DNA from: Ferruginibacter sp.
GTDB taxonomy: Bacteria > Bacteroidota > Bacteroidia > Chitinophagales > Chitinophagaceae
DNA length: 64,000 nt
Assembly: GCA_017983695.1 (NCBI GenBank)
Contig: JAGOAX010000004.1
Location: forward strand, 148,438 to 212,437
Direction of reading: 5' to 3'
Shown: positions 18,296-26,785 of the stretch, piece after piece
How the letters are laid out: the number at the start of each line of letters is the position of its first letter
How positions within the stretch are numbered: position 1 is the stretch's first letter
Position numbers and translations under genes: made by a program
The notes under the pieces: generated by a model
What the model saw: only the letters and a program-made list of their open reading frames with translations
Database searches by the model: none
Told to the model about the DNA's origin: nothing

Positions 18296-19984
18296 ATGAA
18301 AAAACATTTAGGCATTTTGTTAACAGCTATTGTTGGCATGCTTATCATTTTTTACACAGAAAGTTGTAAAAAAATAAAATATGTTGACAATACAAGTACC
18401 GACCTGAATATTTACGGGTATATAAAATCGAACCCCGATAAATATTCATCCATCACAGCTATTGTTGACAAATCGGGCTATGCAGGTTTCTTAAATGCGT
18501 ATGGCTCTTACACTATGTTTGTGCCAACAGACAGTGCTGTAAAAATCTATTTAGCAGAAGTAAGTAAAACGCTGACCACCCTAACAGAGGCAGAAGCACA
18601 GAGTATTGTAAAAATTCATTTGCTTGAAGATACATTAACTACTGCTTCCTTTAAAGATGGAAAATTACCAACTGTTACCATGTACGGACAGTTTTTAATA
18701 ACAGGTGTTATAAACAATTCCGGTACATCTACCATACTTGTAAACAGGCAGGGTACAATTACATCCGCAAATATAAAAACGGGCAATGGCTTAATACATG
18801 AGGTAGACAGGGTTTTAAAACCTGCAGTTAAAACAGTTGCAGAGTTAATTGCAGCCGATCCAAAATTTTCTATTTTTAAGCAGGCATTACAGGCAACGGG
18901 TTACTACGATACTATAAACACTATAAACAGTACTGATCCTTCTCTCAGAAGATGGTTTACTGTTTTGGCCGAAACTGATAAGGCTTTACTCGATTCTGGC
19001 TTTGCAAATTATGCAGCATTAAAAGCTAAATACTCTAATACCGGTAACCCATTAAATCCTCTGGATAGTTTAAATATTTATGTGAAATACCACATAATAC
19101 CGGATATAAGATACCTGGCCGATATTGTTTCTGCAAGCTCTCATACCACATTGGCACCATTAGAGGTCTTGGCATCTAAATTAGATGATGTAAAAGTTTT
19201 AATAAACGACCTTGATTTTAATGGAGTACATGAAATAGGAGTTGAGCTGGAAAGACCAACAAGTGATATTTCCGGAACAACCGGGGTACTGCATACTGCG
19301 TTAGCTCACTTTAAACCTAAACTACGTTTTCCTACTGCAGTATTTTGGGATGTAGCCGATTTTCCGGAAGTAAGAAAACTACCGGCAATTTTCAGAAGAG
19401 CGAATTTTAATTTTGCTTACGGTGCTATAAAAGATATTACATGGAACAATCCGGCTAATACAATGAATTATAGTTATACAACCTCAACTTCTATTAATAT
19501 GTTTTGGAGAGATTATTTAACCGTGCCAATGGGAAATACATCACGCCATAACTGGATAGAATTTACCACACCAATTGTTATTAAAGGCAGGTATAAAGTC
19601 TGGATTTGTTACAGGGCTGCAAAAGGATCAGGTACAGTTGGCTTACCAGGAGGGTCGCAAGCTCCAACCCAGGTGTCTTTTAATGGGGTTGACTTATCGA
19701 GACCATTTAATTTTAGCGACCAAAGACCCAATTTAACCGACGGTGAAATGGATGCATTAGGTTGGAAAAGATATACAGTAAATACCAATCAATTAATGAC
19801 AGGTAAATTTTTAGGAATTGTTGACGTAACTACTACCGACAGGCATAAAATAAGATTACGTTGTTTACCTGCTGCAGGTACGGGGAATCCATCCTGCTTT
19901 TTAGACATGATTCATTTTATTCCTATTAACGATGTGCAATATTTACCAAGGTTTAATATTGACGGAACATTACAGTATTTCTAA
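18296..19984 (+). CDS. FAS1 lipoprotein with C-terminal beta-sandwich module
   Basis: 562-aa lipoprotein (signal ending FYTESC). FAS1 domain 1 spans about residues 45-172 (YTMFVPTDSAV, NGLIHEVDRVL). A more diverged FAS1 domain 2 spans about 175-340 (FTVLAETDK, TGVLHTALAHF). From about 345 the chain changes to a strand-rich module with WDVADFP, IVIKGRYKVWICYRA and a final LDMIHFIPIND. This layout recalls carbohydrate-binding jelly rolls, but no family was recognised. Position between SusD1 and the third FAS1 gene suggests a SusE/F-like surface glycan-binding protein. Fold and function of the C-terminus are inferred. Confidence 0.82.
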   Translation: MKKHLGILLTAIVGMLIIFYTESCKKIKYVDNTSTDLNIYGYIKSNPDKYSSITAIVDKSGYAGFLNAYGSYTMFVPTDSAVKIYLAEVSKTLTTLTEAEAQSIVKIHLLEDTLTTASFKDGKLPTVTMYGQFLITGVINNSGTSTILVNRQGTITSANIKTGNGLIHEVDRVLKPAVKTVAELIAADPKFSIFKQALQATGYYDTINTINSTDPSLRRWFTVLAETDKALLDSGFANYAALKAKYSNTGNPLNPLDSLNIYVKYHIIPDIRYLADIVSASSHTTLAPLEVLASKLDDVKVLINDLDFNGVHEIGVELERPTSDISGTTGVLHTALAHFKPKLRFPTAVFWDVADFPEVRKLPAIFRRANFNFAYGAIKDITWNNPANTMNYSYTTSTSINMFWRDYLTVPMGNTSRHNWIEFTTPIVIKGRYKVWICYRAAKGSGTVGLPGGSQAPTQVSFNGVDLSRPFNFSDQRPNLTDGEMDALGWKRYTVNTNQLMTGKFLGIVDVTTTDRHKIRLRCLPAAGTGNPSCFLDMIHFIPINDVQYLPRFNIDGTLQYF

Positions 19985-20016
19985 AAATAATAAAAGAAGT
20001 AATAAAATATTAAGCG

Positions 20017-21459
20017 ATGTATAAAAAGAAAAGTATAGCAGGCATTGTTTTGTTTATTGCACTTGCTTTGGCAGGTTGTAATAAGTGGAAAGATCATACT
20101 GCGGTTGAGCAGCAGGATCTGACAAAAAATCTGTTAGAAACAATAACAGCCAATCCCAACCTGAGCAAGTTTACCGAATATGTGCATACTGCCGGTTTAG
20201 ATTCTTTGTTGCAAGCCACAAAAACTTTTACTGTTTGGGCACCAACAAATACAGCATTACAGGCAATTGATCCAGCTATTCCAGCCGATGTAAATAAGTT
20301 AAGGGCATTTGTTTTAAATCATATTTCTAACCAGTTATATTTTATAAGAGATGTGCAGGCGGCTGTAAACATTCAGATGCTGAGTGGTAAATACAATTTG
20401 TTCAACACCATAAAATTTGGTGAAGCTGCCCTGGGAGCAACTGACAGATACGTTAACAATGGCGTATTACATATCATTAACGGAATAGTGCCACCGGTGC
20501 AGAATATCTGGGAATTTATAAACAGTACTACAGCACAATATGCACAAAACGCTTATATCGCTTCATTAAATTATAATGGCTTCGATCCGGTAACTGCAAT
20601 AATTGACAGCATCAGTGTAAATACAGGGCTTCCCATATACAGGCCGGGCACTGGCGTTGTTGCAAGAAATTATTTTAACGAAAGAGTGTATGATATGAAA
20701 AGAGAAGACAGGCAGTACACGTATTTTGTAATGCAGGATGCCAACTTTGTTGTGGAAGCCGATTCATTAAAAAAATATTATCCAACAGTTTCTGCTGCTA
20801 TTTCAACTGACAGCCTTGCAAAATGGAATGTTGTTAAAGATCTTGCCTATGAAGTGGCGTATCAAAACCCGCTTGCAATTCCAGCAACATTATTATCAAG
20901 GTCGGGCATTACGGTACCTTTTAATACCACTTTTGTTGTGGATGTAAAAAAATTAAGTAATGGCTATGTGTACATTATGAGTAAGATGGATGTACCTACT
21001 GTAAATAAATTTATACCAATCATTTTACAGGGAGAAAGTCCTTCAGGTTTTTTATCAGATAAAACCGGAAATACGAATTACAGGATAAGGCGTAATCCTG
21101 TAACCGGTATCAATTTCTCTGATATAATGGTAACTGGCCATGGGGTTACAACTTATTATTCTTTTTACAGGGTAAATGAATCTCCGTCTATAAAATATCA
21201 GGTGTATGCATCTGCGGCTAATGACTTTCAGGGTACTGCCGGTTTCAACCAAACCATAAATGCATGGCACACCGGCTTAGCTGCTGTGCAGGGTACATTA
21301 ACACATGCTGTTCCATTATTTAGTGCAGCAGGAGCATATAACGAAGTTAATTTGGGTACTATCACCATTTCAAAATTTGGTACGGTTGATTGGCGATTGA
21401 CAGCTGTAACAACAGGGCCAATAGTATTGGATTATTTAAGATTGGTTCCATTACCTTAA
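20017..21459 (+). CDS. FAS1 lipoprotein with C-terminal beta-sandwich module
   Basis: 480-aa lipoprotein (ALALAGC lipobox). One clear FAS1 domain at about residues 40-155 (FTVWAPTNTAL, NGVLHIINGIV). A second, weak one lies at about 160-330 (YTYFVMQDANF, NGYVYIMSKM). A strand-rich tail (about 335-480) ends VLDYLRLVPLP, a pattern common at the end of galactose-binding-like or CBM jelly rolls. Same organisation as the preceding gene, so the two are probably ancient paralogues. 32 bp separates them, and SusC2 follows after 29 bp. Confidence 0.82.
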   Translation: MYKKKSIAGIVLFIALALAGCNKWKDHTAVEQQDLTKNLLETITANPNLSKFTEYVHTAGLDSLLQATKTFTVWAPTNTALQAIDPAIPADVNKLRAFVLNHISNQLYFIRDVQAAVNIQMLSGKYNLFNTIKFGEAALGATDRYVNNGVLHIINGIVPPVQNIWEFINSTTAQYAQNAYIASLNYNGFDPVTAIIDSISVNTGLPIYRPGTGVVARNYFNERVYDMKREDRQYTYFVMQDANFVVEADSLKKYYPTVSAAISTDSLAKWNVVKDLAYEVAYQNPLAIPATLLSRSGITVPFNTTFVVDVKKLSNGYVYIMSKMDVPTVNKFIPIILQGESPSGFLSDKTGNTNYRIRRNPVTGINFSDIMVTGHGVTTYYSFYRVNESPSIKYQVYASAANDFQGTAGFNQTINAWHTGLAAVQGTLTHAVPLFSAAGAYNEVNLGTITISKFGTVDWRLTAVTTGPIVLDYLRLVPLP

Positions 21460-21488
21460 AATTTTTTTTCAAAGATTATTATTTTGAT

Positions 21489-24400
21489 ATGATGAATAGA
21501 TTAAAGAAAATACTTACGCTCTCTGTTGCAATTACAGCCAGCCTTTTTGTAAATGGGCAAAAGATAAAGACTGTTGCAGACAATCCAAACAAATTCAATG
21601 TAAAAGGTACTGTAACAAATGCAGCTACCGGTAAACCTATACGTGGTATACGGTTAACCTATAAAGAATTTGCGGCTTCATTAACAGACAGTGCAGGAAA
21701 CTACAGTATTAATTTACCAGCAGGCGAAGCGGTATTGTTATTATCAGGAGATGGATATCAATCTAAAGAAGTTGCAGTAAAAGGATTATCCGTACTGAAT
21801 ATAGTGATGTATGATGAAAGTTTTTCTTCCATGTCAGATGATGTTCAGTTAATAACAGGGCGCACTTCCAAAACATTAACGCCATACGCAGCAACCGGGG
21901 TACAGATAAACGATGGGTGGAGCAGGTTTAATGAAACACCTGATGCTTATTTACAGGGTAAAGTTGCAGGATTAAATATTACCAGGCGCAGTGGTACACA
22001 AAATATAGGTGCTGCAATGTTACTGAGAGGCATCAATTCTTTATATGCCACCAACCAACCATTAATAATTATAGATGGAATTATTTTTAATAATAACAGT
22101 AATGGCGGTTCAATTATTTCCAATAATTACTCCAATCCTTTATCTGGTATCGATGTAAGGGATATAGATAATATTTCGGTGTTAAAAGATGCTTCTTCGT
22201 TGTATGGAACCAAGGGAGGTAACGGGGCAATAATTATTACAACAATAAGAGCTAAAGAACTGGGAACAAAAATTGATTTTGCTGTAAACGGCGGCGTTAA
22301 CCTGGAGCCTGAAACTTTACCGGTAATGAATGCTGCTGATTACAGGGTATATCTTTCGGAGTTGTTAAAAACAAAAGGCATGACCGATGCACAAATTGCC
22401 AGTGAGCCTTATATGAACGATGATAAATCAAACCCCTCTTATTATGCTTATCATAATCAAACTAACTGGCAGGACCTTGTGTTAAAACAATCTTCAACAA
22501 AAAATATTTATTTAAAAGTAACCGGTGGTGATAATATTGCTAAGTACGCCATTTCGTTAGGGTTTTTAAATAATGGAGGTATAATCAGTAATACCGACAT
22601 GTCCAGGTATAACATGCGTTTTAACGGCGATTTGAATTTAAGCCGTAAAATGACAGCAACCACCAATTTAAGTTTTACATTTTCCGAACAGAATATAAGA
22701 GACCAGGGTATAGCAGCTAAATCAAACCCGCTTTTTTTAGCATTGGTAAAAGCACCTTTTTTGCGTACCAAAGATGTATCTGCAACAGGTATTGAATCGC
22801 CATCTCTGGCAGACAGGGATACATTAAATATTGGTAATCCGCTTGCCATTATCGAAAAAGGTACCGGGCTTAATAAAGCTTATCGTTTTATGGGGTCTAT
22901 CAGTTTTAAATATGATTTTTCAAGATCATTATCACTGACAAATACCATCGGTATTATTTATAATAAAGTAAGAGAAAGTTTTTTTGTACCACGTAAAGGT
23001 GTTACACCCGACACGTTAAGTACAGGTATTGCATACAGCAGGTTGGGTACACAGGTAGTTTCTCTTTTTTCATTATCTAATGATGTACGGTTAACCTACG
23101 CAACACAATTTAATAAAATTCATTCCTTTGCAGCAAGGGCAGGGGTAAGGTATTTACAGGATAAAACAGAACAGGATTATGGACTGGGTTATAACTCTGC
23201 CATTGATGAGTTGGTAAGTGTTGGTAATGGTGTAAATGCACTAAGGAAAATTGGCGGCGATATAGGTGAAGCAAAATGGTTCAGCACTTATTTTAATGCA
23301 GATTATTCATTTAAGGATAAATACTTCCTGTCTGCAAATCTTTCAGCTGATGTTTCCAGCCGTTTTGGATCAAACATTACAAAGAGTTTGTACATAGGCG
23401 AAAATAATTTTGCTGTGTTGCCATCAATTGCTGCGGCATGGCTCATATCATCAGAAAAATTGCTTGCCAATAACAAAATAGATTTATTAAAACTCCGGGT
23501 ATCTTATGGCTTATCAGGCAATGATGATATAGGGAACTATACAACACAACAAACTTATGTTCCTCAAAATCTTTTAGGTATGCAGGGGTTGGTACGTGCA
23601 GGCCTGGCCAATAATAAATTACAATGGGAAGAAGTAAAAAAATCGAACCTTGGGTTAGATGTTGCGGTATTGGACGAACGCTTACAATTCAGTATCGATG
23701 TTTTTAGTAACAAGACAGATAAATTAATTACTTACGAACCGGTACCTACAGCAAGTGGTTTTGATTTTGCAGTTACCAATAGCGGGGCATTAAAAACAAC
23801 AGGTATTGAATTAACCGCTTCATTAAGGATAATTAATAAAAAGAATTTTAACTGGGATGCAGGTTTTAATATTGGAAAATATAATTCTTTGGTTACCAGG
23901 TTACCGGCATCAAATATTATTACATCATTTGCAGGGGCAAACTACATAACGCAGGTGGGTAGTGCACCTAACGAATTTTATGGTCATAAAACAAATGGTG
24001 TGTATGTTTCAGATGCTGTTGCTGCTGCAGAAGGATTATCTATTAAAAGAGCTGATGGTTCTTTAGTGGCTTTTAAAGGTGGCGATGTAAGGTTTATCGA
24101 TCTGAACAACGATAAAGTAATTGATGATAATGACAGGGCAGGTTTGGGAAACCCCAATCCAAAATATTATGGTTCATTTTATAATAAGGTTAACTACAAA
24201 AGGTTTTCGGTAAATGCGTTTTTTAATTTTACAGTGGGTAATAAAATATTTAATTACACACGTGCTCAGCTGGAAGGTATGAGTAACGCATACAACCAGA
24301 CCGATGCCGTATTAAACCGCTGGAAAACCAATGGCGATGCAACCAATATGCCGAAAGCAACATGGGGCGATCCGATGGGAAACAGCCGTTTCAGTAATCG

Positions 24401-24647
24401 CTGGATTGAGAGCGGTTCTTATTTAAGATTAAGGGCACTTACATTTTCGTACGATATACCATTTAAAACAGGCTTCTTAAAATATGCCACTGTATATGCA
24501 ACCGGTAATAATTTAATTACAATTACCGACTATAAAGGCTTCGATCCGGAGTTTAGTGCTACCGAAAGTGTTTTTGGAAAAGGAATTGACAATACGCTGG
24601 AACCACAGTTCAGATCGGTTCAGCTCGGGTTTAAAGTAGGTTTATAA
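21489..24647 (+). CDS. SusC/RagA-family TonB-dependent transporter (pair 2)
   Basis: 1052-aa outer-membrane importer from the preferred start. The frame is open back to 21390, overlapping the FAS1 gene, but the first plausible signal peptide begins at ATG 21489 (MMNRLKKILTLSVAITASLF). A carboxypeptidase-like domain (about 38-110) precedes a plug with LLRGINSLYATNQPLIIIDG and ISVLKDASSLYGTKGGNGAI; the barrel ends LGFKVGL. The linker between these domains is unusually long and serine-rich (DESFSSMSDDVQLITGRTSK). Pairs with the following SusD. Its divergence from SusC1 argues for different cargo rather than recent duplication. Confidence 0.93.
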   Translation: MMNRLKKILTLSVAITASLFVNGQKIKTVADNPNKFNVKGTVTNAATGKPIRGIRLTYKEFAASLTDSAGNYSINLPAGEAVLLLSGDGYQSKEVAVKGLSVLNIVMYDESFSSMSDDVQLITGRTSKTLTPYAATGVQINDGWSRFNETPDAYLQGKVAGLNITRRSGTQNIGAAMLLRGINSLYATNQPLIIIDGIIFNNNSNGGSIISNNYSNPLSGIDVRDIDNISVLKDASSLYGTKGGNGAIIITTIRAKELGTKIDFAVNGGVNLEPETLPVMNAADYRVYLSELLKTKGMTDAQIASEPYMNDDKSNPSYYAYHNQTNWQDLVLKQSSTKNIYLKVTGGDNIAKYAISLGFLNNGGIISNTDMSRYNMRFNGDLNLSRKMTATTNLSFTFSEQNIRDQGIAAKSNPLFLALVKAPFLRTKDVSATGIESPSLADRDTLNIGNPLAIIEKGTGLNKAYRFMGSISFKYDFSRSLSLTNTIGIIYNKVRESFFVPRKGVTPDTLSTGIAYSRLGTQVVSLFSLSNDVRLTYATQFNKIHSFAARAGVRYLQDKTEQDYGLGYNSAIDELVSVGNGVNALRKIGGDIGEAKWFSTYFNADYSFKDKYFLSANLSADVSSRFGSNITKSLYIGENNFAVLPSIAAAWLISSEKLLANNKIDLLKLRVSYGLSGNDDIGNYTTQQTYVPQNLLGMQGLVRAGLANNKLQWEEVKKSNLGLDVAVLDERLQFSIDVFSNKTDKLITYEPVPTASGFDFAVTNSGALKTTGIELTASLRIINKKNFNWDAGFNIGKYNSLVTRLPASNIITSFAGANYITQVGSAPNEFYGHKTNGVYVSDAVAAAEGLSIKRADGSLVAFKGGDVRFIDLNNDKVIDDNDRAGLGNPNPKYYGSFYNKVNYKRFSVNAFFNFTVGNKIFNYTRAQLEGMSNAYNQTDAVLNRWKTNGDATNMPKATWGDPMGNSRFSNRWIESGSYLRLRALTFSYDIPFKTGFLKYATVYATGNNLITITDYKGFDPEFSATESVFGKGIDNTLEPQFRSVQLGFKVGL

Positions 24648-24677
24648 TTAAAATGTTTATTAATAATATTTATAGAA

Positions 24678-26462
24678 ATGAAATACATGCTTAATAAAAC
24701 AAGACTTGCATTTTTGATAACAGCTGTTGGTGTTACCATATCATCCTGCAAAAAAATTGTAGATGTAGAACCAAAAAATATTGTTGGTGTGGAAAACATG
24801 TACCGCAATGTGTTTGATGCAGATGCTGCTGTAGTTGGTGTATATGGCAAATTTATGAAATTGGCAAAGCCCTACATGATATTAAATGAACTAAGAGGCG
24901 ATTTGATGGACATTACCAATAATGCTGATTTAAATTTAAGACAGGTAAGTGAACATACCGCTACTGTAAACAATCCTTACACCGATCCGCAGCCTTTTTA
25001 TGATGTAATTGTAAACTGTAATGATGTGTTGGACAATTTTACAAAAATGTATGCGGCAAGTAAATTGAAGGAAGCAGAATTTAATCAACGCTATTCTGAT
25101 ATTGGAGCAATACGCAGCTGGGTATATTTGCAATTAGGTATTCACTATGGCACAATCCCCTATGTTACCAATCCAATTTTACAGGTACAGGATTTAAAAG
25201 ACAACAGTAATTTTCCAAAGGTTACCCTGCCGGTTTTGATAGATTCACTGGTAGCATTTACAGAGCGGCTTCCTTTTACAGACGATTATCCTGCAGGTAC
25301 CACATTACAAACAACTGTAGATGGATATAACACAAGTAAATTCTTTATTAATAAAAATATTTTGTTGGGAGATTTATATTTATGGCAGGGGCAATACGAT
25401 AAAGCTGCAGACAGGTATAAAAGGGTATTGGAAATTGGCGGACCAACAGGTAATTCAGAGTTATGGTATAATCAATACCGCATTTCAAGTTTTGGCAATG
25501 CCGGTGTTGGGTATAGCCGTGTACAGGATTTTTCATCATTAGTTTATACCAATGGATGGAGGTATTTATTCGAAAGGCCGCAATCTGATAATGAATTTAA
25601 CTGGGAAATGATATGGAGCTTACCCTTCGATAGAAATTTCGAACCTGTAAATCCATATATCGACCTGTTTTCTCCTGTTGGTGGAAGCTACCTGGTAAAA
25701 CCGGCACAACAGGCAATTGATTACTGGAACAGCCAGCAGCAGGTTTATGTATTTACGTCTGCAAATGTTAACGCCGGCGAAGTGTTACGTGATAATTTCC
25801 CCTTTGACGCAAGGGCCAATTTTACTTACCGTACAATTGGCGGACAGCCGGTAATTATGAAAAATCTGTACAACTATTTGGGTACTGATAATTTACCTAT
25901 AAATGCATTTAGTAAAGCAGGTAAATGGTTTTTAACCAGGGCAGCATCACTGCACCTGCACTATGCCGAAGCAGCAAACCGTGCCGGTAAACACAGGGTG
26001 GCTTACGCACTGGTAAATAAAGGCATTAATTATACTTACGACCCTTTTCCGGGCAATAACGTTGCTGCAAACCGTGATGTTACCAACTACCATCAAACAT
26101 TTTTACCATGGCCTTACGATTTTGATGCAAGAGGCGGACAGGCACCGGCTTACAGAAATACATGGTACCGTAATATTGGTATAAGAGGGCGAGCAGCATT
26201 AAAACCTGTTACATTACCGGTAACAGACAGTGTAACCAATGTAGAGAACATGATTATTACAGAAGATGCATTGGAACTGGCTTATGAAGGCGAACGTTGG
26301 TCAGACCTGTTAAGGGTAGCTATCCGCAGAAACGATCCTGCATTTATTGCTGATAAAGTTTATGACAAGTTACGTAAGTCAGGCTTATCTGCAGGTGCAG
26401 CAAATGCAGCCAGAACAAAACTGATGAACAAAGATTGGTTTTTACCTTTTAAATTTAATTAA
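24678..26462 (+). CDS. SusD/RagB-family lipoprotein (pair 2)
   Basis: 594-aa surface glycan-binding lipoprotein (signal ending VTISSC, then KKI). Family landmarks are the N-terminal VEPKNIVGVENMYRN, a helical region with IRSWVYLQLGIHYGTIPYVT, and the C-terminal ALELAYEGERWSDLLRVAIR. Longer than SusD1, mostly through insertions in the second half. Last gene of the FAS1/SusCD operon; a strong terminator starts 23 bp after the stop. Confidence 0.92.
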   Translation: MKYMLNKTRLAFLITAVGVTISSCKKIVDVEPKNIVGVENMYRNVFDADAAVVGVYGKFMKLAKPYMILNELRGDLMDITNNADLNLRQVSEHTATVNNPYTDPQPFYDVIVNCNDVLDNFTKMYAASKLKEAEFNQRYSDIGAIRSWVYLQLGIHYGTIPYVTNPILQVQDLKDNSNFPKVTLPVLIDSLVAFTERLPFTDDYPAGTTLQTTVDGYNTSKFFINKNILLGDLYLWQGQYDKAADRYKRVLEIGGPTGNSELWYNQYRISSFGNAGVGYSRVQDFSSLVYTNGWRYLFERPQSDNEFNWEMIWSLPFDRNFEPVNPYIDLFSPVGGSYLVKPAQQAIDYWNSQQQVYVFTSANVNAGEVLRDNFPFDARANFTYRTIGGQPVIMKNLYNYLGTDNLPINAFSKAGKWFLTRAASLHLHYAEAANRAGKHRVAYALVNKGINYTYDPFPGNNVAANRDVTNYHQTFLPWPYDFDARGGQAPAYRNTWYRNIGIRGRAALKPVTLPVTDSVTNVENMIITEDALELAYEGERWSDLLRVAIRRNDPAFIADKVYDKLRKSGLSAGAANAARTKLMNKDWFLPFKFN

Positions 26463-26484
26463 TTACAAACACAACTTTTTTTAT

Positions 26485-26521
26485 AAAATAGTGCATGATT
26501 AAAAACATGCACTATTTTTTT
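26485..26521 (+). terminator. Rho-independent terminator of the FAS1/SusCD operon
   Basis: Perfect 13-bp arms AAAATAGTGCATG (26485-26497) and CATGCACTATTTT (26506-26518) around an 8-nt AT-rich loop, followed by a T run to 26521. Confidence 0.9.
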
Positions 26522-26565
26522 GCCCTTCTAAAAATGTAAATGAAGTAGAGTAAAACACTATAGTA

Positions 26566-26581
26566 CAGGATAGGGCAGGAT
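26566..26581 (+). promoter_or_regulatory. CAGGAT-N4-CAGGAT direct-repeat operator, copy 2
   Basis: Exact hexamers 10 bp apart with spacer AGGG, 125 bp upstream of the candidate -33 box of SusC3. Matches copies at 10890 and 47683. Confidence 0.65.
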
Positions 26582-26668
26582 GATAAAAATTCTGCCTTTT
26601 GATAATTTAGTATCTTAGGAATAGTGTTTTGTTTTAGTAAAGTGTTAAGGATTAGTGCTCTTTGTTAC

Positions 26669-26680
26669 GCAAACGATTGC
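26669..26680. promoter_or_regulatory. LacI-like operator GCAAACGATTGC
   Basis: GCAA/TTGC arms around a central ACGA, in the style of LacI-family operators. The 11-mer GCAAACGATTG recurs upstream of the esterase/PL11 operon at 47731. It lies just upstream of the -33 box, so activation or repression are both possible. No LacI gene is in the window. Confidence 0.45.
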
Positions 26681-26690
26681 ACAGTTTTTT

Positions 26691-26721
26691 TTTGCACAGA
26701 ATAAGCAACAAACTATTTTTA
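26691..26721 (+). promoter_or_regulatory. Candidate sigma-A promoter for SusC3
   Basis: TTTG (26691-26694), 19-bp spacer, then TATTTTTA (26714-26721), one base off the Bacteroidota -7 consensus TAnnTTTG. Predicted transcript start is about 26727, giving a leader of about 60 nt. Confidence 0.5.
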
Positions 26722-26785
26722 AGGATTCCCTCGCTATGGGGAATTTTTTTAAACTGCTTTTTATTAACCATTTAACGATGCTATT

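Larger units (their letters stand above)
26463..26785 (+). promoter_or_regulatory. 323-bp intergenic control region between SusD2 and SusC3
   Basis: No gene is seen. In order it holds a terminator (26485-26521), the CAGGAT-N4-CAGGAT repeat (26566-26581), a LacI-like palindrome GCAAACGATTGC (26669-26680), and a promoter pair TTTG (26691-26694) and TATTTTTA (26714-26721). It therefore ends one operon and starts the next under separate control. Confidence 0.7.

Noticed and set aside
21390..21488. Upstream extension of SusC2 overlapping the FAS1 gene
   Set aside because: The extra 33 residues precede a clear signal peptide at 21489 and match out-of-frame translation of the FAS1 gene end.
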